Assembly: GCA_019914995.1 (NCBI GenBank)
Contig: CM034142.1
Coordinates: 6,819,513 to 6,883,512 of the forward strand
DNA: 64,000 bases
Origin: Acanthochlamys bracteata
Lineage: Eukaryota > Streptophyta > Magnoliopsida > Pandanales > Velloziaceae
Reading direction: 5' to 3'
The notes under the pieces were generated by a model, which was given only the letters and a program-made list of their open reading frames with translations, did not search any database and had not been told where the DNA came from. Positions within the stretch are counted from its first letter, which is position 1, and each line of letters opens with the position of its first letter. Positions 22,484-32,738 of this stretch are shown here, piece after piece. A program made the position numbers and the translations under genes.

Positions 22484-23570
22484 TTATGACGCAACTAATC
22501 TGACAGAATATCTGCTATCCTGTGGTGAGAACTTAGAGATGACATTGAGCAAATATCTGCTCTCTACAGAGGGATTCACTTTCTCTGCCTTCACAATGGT
22601 AATTTTAACTTGTTGCACTTCACCATAACGTTCTTCCTTGATTTTAAGCCTTAGCATGAATCGCTCGAACAGACAATGCTTCATGATTTCAGTAAACCTG
22701 GTCTCATCGCCATCCTCATACTTGAGCATGTAACAGCCTTTGCAGAGCATCCGAGGATTTCTTCTCCTGATTCTTGGAAAGCTATGACTCATGTAAGTCC
22801 ATTGTAGTCATGAACCTGAGCCTGAAGCAGATACCTATAATCACACTCATCAAGCTCCTTATCACATCGTCACAGAACCATTTCCTGCTGTCCTGCCTCG
22901 TCACCTTCTTGTTGCACTGCCTATCTATCAGTCTTGATGAAGGTTACAGACGCCTTTACTGTAACCCAATCCAGTTTATCTCCTCTGCCGAGTCCCTCAT
23001 CTTTGATCTGTATCACTGATTTTCTGATCTCATTCCTGGGAAGACCAGCCATGACTTCTTTGGGATGGATTGGCAAGCTATATCCTTTCCTCCAACATCG
23101 AACCATTTTCTCAGTCTCTGAGCTTCAGGTGAATCAGGATTTATGAAGAGCTTTGACGAGAAGATCGTCCCAACTGACTTCCCACTGAAGTCATTCACTT
23201 TTCCTGCCTTCACAGCAACTACAGGGAAAACCCTGGTACTAACAATCTCTTCCAGTTGCCGACCTTCTTTGTTGCAGAACTCCCCGCATAGAGTTAGCTC
23301 TACGCTTCGGTCAGAATCATCCCTCAAGTTTAGTATTCTCCTCTGAGTCTCCATGCCGTTCTTCCTCAATATAGTAGCTGAAGGGTTGACCGATGTGACT
23401 ATCCCAGTAATATCTACAATTGAGTTGTTCTCCATGCTCTCAATTTCATTGATCATTTTGAAGTTGAACTGCTGCTCTGGTATAGAACTGTCTTCTTCAG
23501 GGCAGGGCTCAACAACTGATGATGTCTCCAGAAATATTTCCCACTCATTGTTGAAATGGTTGAAGTTCAT
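22484..23570 (-). pseudogene. Decayed, 5'-truncated RPA 70 kDa subunit (RPA1-like)
   Basis: The minus strand encodes the C-terminal half of replication protein A subunit 1, the eukaryotic single-stranded-DNA-binding protein. DNA-binding domain B is nearly intact (from about 23537, INEIESMENNSIVDITGIVT, to KVNDFSGKSVGT), followed by the linker (IKDEGLGRGDKLDWVTVKA) and domain C. Lesions seen: the N-terminal domain and domain A are absent; the segment with the first zinc-finger cysteines after FIKTD is deleted and leaves a stop near 22921; a one-base frameshift follows WFCD near 22876; a Trp codon is TGA in the 'GLTWV' motif near 22794; and a further frameshift precedes GCYMLKYEDGDE. The C-terminal part (KITIVKAEKVNPSVESRY) is in yet another frame. 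It cannot make a functional subunit. Its position beside PsbX matches RPA1A/PSBX adjacency in Arabidopsis, so it is more likely a decayed ancestral locus than a dispersed retrocopy. Confidence 0.85.
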
Positions 23571-23589
23571 GCTTCAGTCTTCCTTTTGA

Positions 23590-24265
23590 TACTAACAAAA
23601 ATTAGAGATGCAAGGGCAGAGCTCCGAAGGTGTGCGCAGACTGTATTATATTATTATATATAGTATGCATAGTATGCATATTATCAAATTTAACAATAAA
23701 TGACAAGCTCTCTAGCAAGTTAATAATCAAATTAAAGAATGACTCCATACCAATAAATTGAATTATGAGTGTTCTTCTAATAAGTACCTCGATTTAACAA
23801 CCTAATCTCATTGCTTTTTTATTTTAAATTTTTTAAAAAAATTAGCGTGATAGGTCATGACCAGACAAAGTCAATCTAAATTAATTTAGAGAGAGATAAA
23901 TGAGAAGACTTCTATAATAATTAACTTCTATAAAAAAGGAAACAATATAATAGCAACATTGTAAAATAATATATGTATAAAGAAAGAACATGAATAAGTT
24001 CTATTTAACAAATACTTGTGGCATCTTCGTTGCAAATGGGTTAGTGTTTATAAATTAGTTGATTAAAAAATTTAATTCAACTTATAAAACAATTATTTAG
24101 AAAATTTAATATTATGTTAATAAGTCAATTGATCTATAAATTTAAACCATCCAGTAGAAATTTTAATATTATGTCAAGGAGTTGATTAATTTAGGAGGTG
24201 GCGATAATATAAGTATATCTTATTGCTTTAGCAAAAGTTGTTCCAGAACTTGCGTTGTTGTTGCA
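23590..24265. other. AT-rich spacer between RPA1 relic and AAA-ATPase pair
   Basis: No gene is recognisable. The sequence is simple AT-rich intergenic DNA; no repeat was identified with confidence. Confidence 0.5.
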
Positions 24266-25860
24266 ATGGCGGGTTCTCTGTATACCTTCTTGACGTCTCG
24301 CTTCACGGTAACATCAGCCCTGATTATCTTCAACATTGTCAACATGTACCGGAAAATTAAAATTCCCGAGTAAGTCTGATCTCCATGCGTATATTCATAT
24401 TGGATTGATAATTGCTTTTTTATATAATTTAAAGTTAATTAATGAACCCTCACCGATAAATCATTATAAATCTCGTCGGCAGGCGATCATCTCTTGTTTC
24501 CGTGTGTGCGAACGAATATGAAGAGCTCATGAACTCCATGAAGAAAGGACTACAAGATAATGTCGGAAGTATGAGGGACATCTACTGGATGGTTACAGCG
24601 ATTTCGGGTACCCTGCTAGTCTTCCACTCCTACTTCCCGAAGATCCTGCATCTCCTCAACGTTTGCAGAATGATTTTCCCTTGGGTGATTTCCACAAACT
24701 GCATCAATGAGTTCGAAGACGGAAAGCGGGACATTCGGTTCGACGATGCTGACATCTACTTCAAGTCCATAGATACAGGTACGGCAAATTTCAAGGACCC
24801 GATCCGTAGACTTCGCGGTTTTGTACTACGTGGCACGTCCATGGCATCGAAATGGGTTTTGTACTACGAGTTGGGGGTTTTATGCTTCTCTTAGGCTTAG
24901 ACTCAAGAATCGACATGTCTTTCGAGAACAAGCCTGTTGCCTGGATCTCCAGATCGATCAGAATAGATGATCATCAACAGATTCGATCGTATCGCATAAC
25001 GTCGTTGACTTATTATGGTCACAGCTTTAAAAGGCGTTACCTCAAGTACGTCAAGAAAGAGGCCAAGCGCCTTGGCATAGATCGGAAGCTTTACACAAAC
25101 CGCTCCGACGACGTCGACGGCGGTTCTGCTATATGGTCTTCCCGAACCTCCATTTGTCCTCCCAGTTTTGAAGACCTAGCCATCGACCCTGAGCTACGAG
25201 ATAGCGTCACTGCTGATTTGAGCCGCTTTTTAAAACGGAGAGATTACTATGCTAAAATGGGCAAGGAATGGAATCGCAAGTATCTCATCTGCGGACCGTC
25301 GGGATCAGGGAAAGCCAGTTTCGTCGGTGCCATTTCCAACTTTCTCAATTTCGATATCTACGATCTAGATCTTAATGCGGTTCGCTCTAAGGCACAACTT
25401 GATAAGCTTCTCACATCAACAACGCCTAACTCAATCCTTGTCGTGGAAAACATCGACCCAAATATTATTGCCAGGCAGAGTAGGGCAGTGGCGATTAGCT
25501 TGAGCGATGTTGTCAACATTACAGACAGGCCGTGGATATCTTGCTTCAGCAAACGGTTGATTATCTTCACTGCTAACAACCTGGAAGGAAACCCTGCAAT
25601 ACTGCAGCCGGGTAAGATGGATGTCCTCATTGACCTAGGTTACTGCAGATCACCAGAAATCCGTTTTCTTGCAGCGAAGTACATTGGTGTTTGAGAAGGA
25701 TCACGAGCTCATGACAGAGGATGAAGATCTTCTGTGTAAAGTCTATGTCACGCCAGAGCAGGTAGTGAAAATATTCATGGACTGTGACGGAGAGGAGACA
25801 CCGGCACGCGAAGACGCATGAAAAAACTTGTCGAGCAGCTCCGTCATCGTCAGTGCGGAA
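24266..25860 (+). pseudogene. First of two tandem BCS1-like AAA-ATPases, broken
   Basis: Homologue of the plant AAA-ATPase/BCS1-type family (N-terminal membrane segment plus C-terminal AAA domain). Exon 1 (24266-24369, MAGSLYTFLTSRF) joins exon 2 at 24483 through a clean GTAAGT...CAG intron. A hydrophobic region (YWMVTAISGTLLVF) and the family motif INEFEDGKRD follow. The frame is broken at 24817-24868 by a 38-bp insertion. The AAA domain is then open (24894-25694): Walker A is GPSGSGKAS instead of GPPGTGKSS, Walker B is VVENID (the catalytic Asp-Glu pair altered), and sensor 1 is IIFTAN. Two more one-base frameshifts occur near 25690 and 25818, judged against the downstream copy. It is probably a pseudogene; the clean intron shows it is a DNA-level duplicate rather than a retrocopy. 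Confidence 0.75.
24817..24868 (+). repeat. 14-bp direct repeat bounding a 38-bp frame-breaking insertion
   Basis: GGTTTTGTACTACG occurs at 24817-24830 and at 24855-24868. The 38 bp from the start of one to the start of the other equal the shift (2 mod 3) between the two open frames of the AAA-ATPase, so they account exactly for the break. Confidence 0.85.
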
Positions 25861-25861
25861 A

Positions 25862-26825
25862 ATATCCACGCTGGTTCTCATCCAATAATTCTCACTTTGT
25901 TTCGAGTGAAAAAAACAAGTGAAAATCATGTTCATGGAATAAAGCTTAAAAAAAACTAATAGATTAAATAATAGTATCAGTGATTGTACCGTATTGCTTA
26001 TCATTTCATTTCTCTATTTCGGGAGTGTTTGACATTATTTATTTCAAAATTTTTTACATTTTTAATAAATTTTTTATAATTAATTTAAAATTTTTAAATT
26101 TTAAAATTTATAAACAATTATATATCGTACAATTTATATAAGTATAATTTTTAATTTAAAACAATCAAGCTTATTTTTAGAATATTATAATATAACAAAT
26201 CATGTTTCAAAATATTTATTAAATATATCAGATAACAAAACCGCTCTTCTCAAAAGTAAACAATCTAGAAATCATGATTTCAAATTCAATGCCAACCACA
26301 TTTTCAATCTAAATTCATTTATAGAGCCAAGAAAATTTTCAATAATTTAAATTTATTAAACAAAAGGAACATTAGTCACAATTTTATATTTCTAGATAAT
26401 AAGAGCTAAAACAAAATGGTAAGAATATAAATGTTCGCAAATCGTGGAGCGGAGCAATCGTTGACATCGTCCTAAAATTAATGATTTTTTGTCAAACAAT
26501 ACTGTACGTTTATTTCATCCATCAAAAAATTACTTTTGATTTTTGCTTTTTAATATTTATTTTTTATAAACTTATTTTCTTAATAATATATTTTAAATTT
26601 TATTTTTTTAATCATTTTAAAATTATTTTTGGACAAGTAAACACACCGTACATCATTAAATGGTCGTTAAGAATTACCTTGAGGAGGTCCTAGAAGAAAT
26701 TACCAAATCATCTTCAGGCGCTCAAATCCACAGGCTGTAAACCTTGAGGTTGGATGAAACCTCACTGATCATCCATCTCTCAGTTGACCTGAAAAACTGT
26801 GCATAGGATCAAAGGGAGGAAATTA
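25862..26825. other. Spacer between the tandem AAA-ATPase copies
   Basis: AT-rich DNA with one MITE-like copy (26024-26240). 26640-26825 is GC-richer and is probably the leader of the second copy. No counterpart of the first copy's exon 1 is recognisable here. Confidence 0.5.
26024..26240. mobile_element. AT-rich MITE family 2 copy
   Basis: Begins GGAGTGTTTGACATTATTTA and carries the family 2 core ATATATCGTACAATTTATAT, then ATAATTTTTAATTTAAAACA. The same core is seen at 30988-31230, 38286-38535, 39243-39360 and 48838-49050. Non-coding. Confidence 0.45.
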
Positions 26826-28088
26826 ATGATGAAATGGATCAGCCGGTACTTGCTCTGGACAGTAGTGCTATTCATTCTCCAGGCGGCTTTCGTGAATTTC
26901 ACCCGCTTCGGACCTGCGCATTTATTTTGGATCACTGTTTTCATAGTTTTGCTTCGCATCATGGTCTTCATGATCATCATGGACACCGAGCGCATCAACG
27001 AGTTCGAAGACGGAAAGAGAAACCAGCGGTTCAATAACTTCCACAAATACTTCGAGTCTTTAGTAGAGTCGAGCTCGTCTGAGAGCACCGCAGGTACTGC
27101 TTCTTACAAGGACCTCCTCATTGGTTTAATTTTATTAATCTACGCTCCCGAAGGCTCAATCAAGGACATGTTTTTCGAGAACAAACCTGTTGTTTCCTGG
27201 ATCTCCAGATCAACCAGCACTGTTGGAACTGATCAAGAGATTCGATCCTACGTCATAAGGTTCTGGACATTTTACGGGCACAACTTTCAAGAGCGTTACT
27301 TCAGGCACATCAAGAAAGAGGCACGGCGCCTTCGTAACCCTGAGCAACCACGGAAGCTTTACAACAACCGCTACGACGGCTCCGCAATGTGGTCGATGCC
27401 AACCTTCATTTATCCTCCCAGTTTCGAAAAACTCGCGTTCGACTCCGAGCTTCGAGATAGGGTCACCGCTGACCTGAGCCGATTAAAAGAAAGCAAAGAT
27501 TACTGCATTTGCAAGTATCTCATTTGCGGCCCTCCCGGGTCAGGGAAAACCAGTCTCGTCGGCGCCATTTCCAACTTTCTCAGTAATTTCGATATCTACT
27601 TTCTAGATTTTAGTGCAGTCCACTCTAGGGCTCAACTTCACAAGCTTCTGACATCGACGAAATCCAACTCAGTCCTTGTCGTGGAAGATGCTGACTCTAT
27701 TAGGGCGGCGCAGACGGCAGCATCAATCAGCTTGTCCGATATTCTCGACATTGTTAACGGGCTATGGAAGTTGCGCTTCAGCAAACAATTAATTATTATC
27801 ACTGCTAGCAACGGCGACAGAATTGATCTTTTGTTGCAGGAAACCGGAAGAATGGATCGCCGTATTGACCTAGGCTACTGCAGAGCTCCAGAATTCCAGA
27901 TTCTCTACAAGAAGTACTTTACCGACGAGAATGATCACGAGCTTATGGCAGAGGCTAAGGAACTCTTGAATAAAGTCAACGTGACGCACTGCAAAATAGT
28001 GAAGATGTTCATGGATTGCGGCAGTGAGTCGGAACCAGCACCTAAGGACGCCATGAAAGAACTTATACAGGAGCTCCGTTGCCGTTAA
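26826..28088 (+). CDS. Second tandem BCS1-like AAA-ATPase, intact but divergent
   Basis: The frame is open for 420 residues from the first ATG (MMKWISRYLLW). Plant relatives usually have 450-520 residues, so it is short. There are two hydrophobic segments (about residues 8-25 and 34-52), the BCS1-type region (INEFEDGKRNQRF and FFENKPVVSWISR) and the AAA domain: Walker A GPPGSGKTS (about 235-243), Walker B VVEDAD (about 285-290), sensor 1 IIITASN, and GRMDRRIDLGYC, which replaces the family's GRMDMHIHMSYC. The usual insert after Walker B is reduced. Walker A and B are complete, so ATP binding and hydrolysis are plausible. Such proteins are membrane-anchored in mitochondria or the ER and many are stress-induced; the substrate is unknown. 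It is about 1 kb downstream of the broken copy, clearly a tandem duplicate. Confidence 0.8.
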   Translation: MMKWISRYLLWTVVLFILQAAFVNFTRFGPAHLFWITVFIVLLRIMVFMIIMDTERINEFEDGKRNQRFNNFHKYFESLVESSSSESTAGTASYKDLLIGLILLIYAPEGSIKDMFFENKPVVSWISRSTSTVGTDQEIRSYVIRFWTFYGHNFQERYFRHIKKEARRLRNPEQPRKLYNNRYDGSAMWSMPTFIYPPSFEKLAFDSELRDRVTADLSRLKESKDYCICKYLICGPPGSGKTSLVGAISNFLSNFDIYFLDFSAVHSRAQLHKLLTSTKSNSVLVVEDADSIRAAQTAASISLSDILDIVNGLWKLRFSKQLIIITASNGDRIDLLLQETGRMDRRIDLGYCRAPEFQILYKKYFTDENDHELMAEAKELLNKVNVTHCKIVKMFMDCGSESEPAPKDAMKELIQELRCR

Positions 28089-28961
28089 TTCTTGAAGGGA
28101 TCCATACTGGCCATGCCGATCGACGATTTGAAATCTTAATTTATTGTTCTTACCTAGCCCTTTGTTTTGAGATAATCTTGTTCTTACCTAATTTTGACGT
28201 GTTTAATCATGCATAAATTTTTACATATTTTTATGTTATTCATATATCAATCTTGTGATAGACGGTCAAAATATTTAAAATATATCAACTTGCAAGCTAA
28301 TTGGTATGGAACTTGTTCTAACCATCTTAGCAGGCGTTTGATATTTAATAACTTAGCCAAACACCTCTTTAGATCAGATCCAATGCTTATAATTTAAATA
28401 TATAAAAGCTTGTGAGATCGAGGATTATGATTTTTAATTTGTTTTTTTATGGGCTTAAAAAGCTATACTAGTCTTTGTTATGTTTTGAGGTAAACTTAAT
28501 GATAAATAATATTTTAACTTAACTAATTTAAAACCACAAAGAAGGATTTCAAAATTTTAAAATGACAATTTTGGTCAAACCTGCCCATGTGTGTGAGAAG
28601 GTGTTAGAAGATAATTAATTACCTAGTGACCATTTAAAATTAATCCTCGTCACAAACTCATCTTCAAACTTGAGTGGTTCTCAGAAATCGGTTTGGTTAC
28701 CAAAATAATAACTAATAATATAAAAAGTAAGAGTAATGAAGAGAGTAAAAATAATTTTTTATTTTTATTTTATTTAATATATTAATAAAAATAATGAAAA
28801 GTAAAAAGTTACTATTATTTGGTTAGAAAAATAATTTTTTATAAAAAATTTACAATATTCTTGTTTGGTCTCAAGATTTTTAAAAATTTTTATATTCATA
28901 TTTTGAGAAATAGAGTAGAATGAAAAGAGAGGTTGATTTTTAATACTTCTTTTATTTTAGT

Positions 28962-29094
28962 CGGCTGATCGATTAACAATTCTTAACAGATGGCCAGATA
29001 TAAGTGAATTAATATTTTGATTGAGCCGAAATTTTTTAATTATATTTCTACCACATAGTTTTTTATATCAAACGATAGAAATTAGATTTGGAGA
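28962..29094 (-). mobile_element. Foldback-family fragment (one arm)
   Basis: The segment from GCTGATCGATTAACAATTCT to ATATCAAACGATAGAAATTA matches one arm of the foldback element at 58078-58512, which has GTGGCTGGATGG...ATATCTAACGGTAGGATT. Only one arm is present, so it is truncated or one-armed. Confidence 0.4.
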
Positions 29095-29404
29095 TCATTT
29101 AGGATATAAACAAAAAAAAAATGTTCGGAAGTGCTTTTAAAAAATAAGTGTTTTTATTCTACCCTATATATATTTATATATAACTTTTTTTTAAGCTAAA
29201 AAAAAACCTTATTTTCTACAAAATCTCACTATAAATGTTTTTCACCAAAAGTATATTATTAAAGCAATTCCAAACGACTCGGAACTATGAGTCAAGTCAA
29301 TCAAAATATGAATCAATCATTCGCGGTAAGAATACTACATTATGTCCATTTTATTAAGGGTAGGGATTTAGATGCCAATCAAAAGGTTAGGTGGATCACA
29401 TAAC

Positions 29405-29762
29405 ATATTATTAAGGGTACGTGTATATATATAGATTACTTTTTAAATATATATTAGTGTATATTTAAAAAACTATTGAGTTTAGAATATGATGATAAAA
29501 TTTTAACTCAATCAAAAAATGAATCAATCTTCATCCAACTACTTGATCAATATGACATAATATTTTTTTCTCAATTTTGCCTATTTAATTTTGATCAAGT
29601 GAAATAATAAAGACAATTCGTGATCCGATTGAGATAAAAAATTTTATCAATATATTTAGAACTCATTTTTTATATTCAACGATTGAGATTAAATTTAAAT
29701 TTTTGTACCGATAAACTTATGCTAACGTATACTAATATATTTAAAGGGTGACTAATATATCC
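29405..29762. mobile_element. Foldback-family element
   Basis: The left arm (ATTTTAACTCAATCAAAAAA... CATCCAACTACTTGATCAAT) is the degenerate inverse of the right arm (TTTTGATCAAGTGAAATAAT...GATCCGATTGAGATAAAAAA). The outer parts share 'ACTAATATATTTAAA' with the copy at 39353-39760. No open frame. Confidence 0.5.
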
Positions 29763-29966
29763 AACCGATTGACTAAACAAAAGAAAAACACGAAGATAGG
29801 ATCAACATGGAAATAAACCTTCAAAAAATAAGAAAAAATCCAAAAATAAAAAAGTGTTGCAGCTGACCATTCTCTTCTTTCTTATTGAGTCGCCGTGATT
29901 GATTGAATATCAAAAGCAGAAGAACGAAATTGATCAATAAGCTTGCGGGTGACTCAAAGTTCGTAA

Positions 29967-29998
29967 AGCCCATATTAGGACACAGCCCATTTAGCCCA
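29967..29998 (-). promoter_or_regulatory. Three site II motifs (AGCCCA) in 32 bp
   Basis: AGCCCA at 29967, 29984 and 29993 reads TGGGCT on the minus strand. No gene is evident on either side, so it is an orphan cluster. Confidence 0.25.
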
Positions 29999-30179
29999 TA
30001 AAACTTCTGCGTTTGGAACTTGTACTTTTTTATCGTGTGCATCAGTTTAATTGAAAATTAATTTTTTAAGTTAAAAATTCATTTTAAATAAAAATAAAAA
30101 AAAAAATTATTCTTAGATTTCACACTTTCAAACTAACTCGTCAAAAAAATACAAAGCAATTCTGAAAAGAATTTATTTC

Positions 30180-30420
30180 ATTCCAAAAATGTTATTATTT
30201 ATCACGAAATTAACTTTTTAATTTTTAATATACCTTTTATAAGTATTTAAAAAATTTATTTAAAAATTTAAAAAATATAAAAATTTTTTACATAATGAGA
30301 TATTTTTATTACATATTTTTATTATTTTTTTAAAATAAAATAAATAAAGTTCGTTTTTAAAAAAACACAGAAATATTATCGATTTTAAAAATTTTTTATT
30401 TTAAAGTCATTTCCAAAAAC
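30180..30420 (+). mobile_element. AT-rich MITE family 1 copy
   Basis: Contains the family core TTTTATAAGTATTTAAAAAA followed by TTACATATTTTTATTATTTT, and ends TTTAAAGTCATTTCCAAAAA. The 3' end is well preserved, the 5' end degenerate. Confidence 0.5.
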
Positions 30421-30987
30421 TCTCTCAACTAACTGCAAATGTTTCAGAGTATTTCAAGAACTAGTAGAAAAAAGAAAATCCATAATTAACCTGATATAAT
30501 TTTGTAAAAAGTTTTTGTTAAATAAAAGTTATACTTTCTAACTGGTGAGAAATTCCAAAAAGGCGCACAATAACATTCATTAAAATTACAAGTTTATTTA
30601 TTTATCTGTATATTAGTTTAGAAATATTTTTTTGCGCTAAAAATTCACGACTTTTATCTTTACGAATTTAATCACAAAATCGCTTCCTAGAATAATTTAT
30701 TTTATAAAAAATTCATTTTATAGAATCATTTACAACCAAGTAAAATACCTCCAAAGTAATTTTTTTAGATCAAAAATTTATTTTATGATGACTTCTATTA
30801 AATTTAAATTTCACAAATTCACTTTCTAATAATTTATTTTTAAAAACTTTATTCTCAAAAACACCGTTCCGAATTACTTACCGAAAAGTAAAACACGCCT
30901 TAAGCAGGATTTCTTTTTCTTTTTCTTTTTTGTTTCTTTTTTTTTTAATTTTTGGATGATTTGTTGCAAGTAGGCAAGCAAGGGAAA

Positions 30988-31230
30988 ACTTGGCCGAACT
31001 TTTTAAGTACTTATCATTTCAAATAAATAATTAATATTTTTTAATAAATTTTTTATAGTATTTTATAAATTTAATTAAAATTTTTAAATATACAAATAAT
31101 ATAAATTTATATATGTATAATTTTAATTATTTTTCTTTTAAACTAAAAGATCAATCTCGTTTTCCAAAATAATTTTAAAATATTCTTAATTTGAAAAAAA
31201 AATTCTGTTTTATAAGCACTCACAAATGTT
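30988..31230. mobile_element. AT-rich MITE family 2 copy
   Basis: Carries TTTAAGTACTTATCATTTCA at the left, the ATATATGTATAATTTTAATT core, and TTTTATAAGCACTCACAAAT at the right. It closely matches 38286-38535 (TAAATACTTATCATTTCTAA ... AATAAGTACTTTCAAATATT). Confidence 0.5.
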
Positions 31231-31279
31231 CCGTAACATAGGATCTAAAATTCTGATGCATTAAGTTTTGTTAATTGAT

Positions 31280-31819
31280 TGTCTGACGAATTTAGAATTT
31301 TTTTAAAAACCAATTGACTATGAAAAGAGTGAACCCAAATATTTATTAATATCATCTCAGGATCATTGATAAGTAATATGAGACTAAATCTTTCTTAACA
31401 TCTACCTTTCAGTGGAGCATCATTATTTTTTTTTAAATTGAACTGATGCGAGCTACGTGTTCTGTAGTGAATTGGATGAAGCGGATTACTCGTCCTGTAA
31501 TGAACTTGAATAAAGCAAACTATCTATTCTGAAATGAAACGAGTTATGTGTTCTAAAATGTCGGTGATAACTGTGCTTGATAAAACGGACTATCTGTCCT
31601 AAAATAAAACGGATTATGAAAACCCTAAATAGATATGGATAATAAACTTAGATCTAGCCACATTTTGAGCCGATCCGGCCCAACCCGCTATGATATTATG
31701 TGATGAATTTAAAATTTTTTTCAAAATACTATATGACTATGAAAAGATTAAGCCTAAATTTTTATAAATATCATATCAGAACTATTGATAATTAATATGA
31801 GACTAAACTTTTTTCAGCA
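31280..31819 (+). mobile_element. TRIM-like element with 121-bp terminal direct repeats
   Basis: Two direct repeats of equal length (31280-31400 and 31699-31819) share GACGAATTTAGAA/GATGAATTTAAAA, TGACTATGAAAAGA and AATATGAGACTAAA, and end in CA. They start TGT, as LTRs do. The roughly 300 bp between them are non-coding and built of degenerate repeats such as CGGATTACTCGTCCTGTAAT and CGGACTATCTGTCCTAAAAT. No clear primer-binding site or polypurine tract is visible and the target duplication is ambiguous (TTGATT on both sides, slightly offset), so the TRIM assignment is tentative. Confidence 0.55.
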
Positions 31820-32279
31820 GATTGATTAATTAGTTTAATAAAAAAGTTAGGAATATGAGTAGTACATAATATTATAAACAAAATTTAAAAATTTTATAAA
31901 TATTATAAAAAATTTATTTAAAAAATAAGTATTTCAAAATTTAGTCAAATCTCCCCTAAATAACAATCACATTGTTGCAAGCTGTTGAAAAGAAGGTAGC
32001 TTCAATCGCACTAGAGTCCAAAAGAACAACTACGCAAGAACCATAGAAAAAAAAAAAATCTTGTGACATATTTGTTAGTGAGTATCACTGCTTATTAACT
32101 TCCATTTCTTAAAAAAAAATTTATAACACTTAAAAAATTTAAACTCTTAACAAAATCAAATTCTTTAGAAGTTTGGTCCACTTTAGAGACAACTGAATTC
32201 TCAATTGCAGAGGGAAAGAGACACGGAACAAAAGAACGCAAGTTAAAAGGGAGAGAGTTTCAGATAATGTGATAAATTT

Positions 32280-32475
32280 GCGAGTGTTTTTTTATAAAAC
32301 AAAAAATATTTTTATTTTATTTTAAATAATAATTTTTTTATTTTTACTTAAAAATTTTAATAATACTAATATTTTATTACATAAAAGTTTTTATATTTTA
32401 AAATTTTAAATAAAATTTATTTAAAAATATAAACAAAATAATTACAATTTCTGTAAACGCAACGCAAAACAACCC
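32280..32475 (-). mobile_element. AT-rich MITE family 1 copy
   Basis: Starts TGCGAGTGTTTTTTTATAAA and ends CGCAACGCAAAACAACCCC, the reverse orientation of the family. It lies 40 bp from another copy in the same orientation. Confidence 0.45.
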
Positions 32476-32515
32476 CAAAGCCCTCGGTGGATCCATTCTT
32501 TGTAGACACAAGAAA

Positions 32516-32738
32516 GCGTCTGAAAATATTTTTGAAATTAAATTTTTTTAAAGTAGAAAATATTTTTTTCTTTTTTAAAAATAAGTTCTAATTTTTTAAT
32601 TTTAGAAAAGTAAGTATAAAAATATCTTATATACTATGTAAATTTTTAAATAAATTTTATAAATATTTATAAAAAATATATTTAAAAATATAAAATTAAA
32701 AATTAAAAAACTGTTTTAGAAAATTGCTTTGCTAAATG
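32516..32738 (-). mobile_element. AT-rich MITE family 1 copy
   Basis: Runs from GCGTCTGAAAATATTTTTGA through TTTATAAATATTTATAAAAA to AAAACTGTTTTAGAAAATTG. Same orientation as the preceding copy. Confidence 0.45.

Noticed and set aside
29821..30042. 73-codon minus-strand frame beside site II motifs
   Set aside because: The composition is Phe/Leu-rich translation of AT-rich DNA, with no recognisable motif. The motif cluster was kept as an observation, not the frame.
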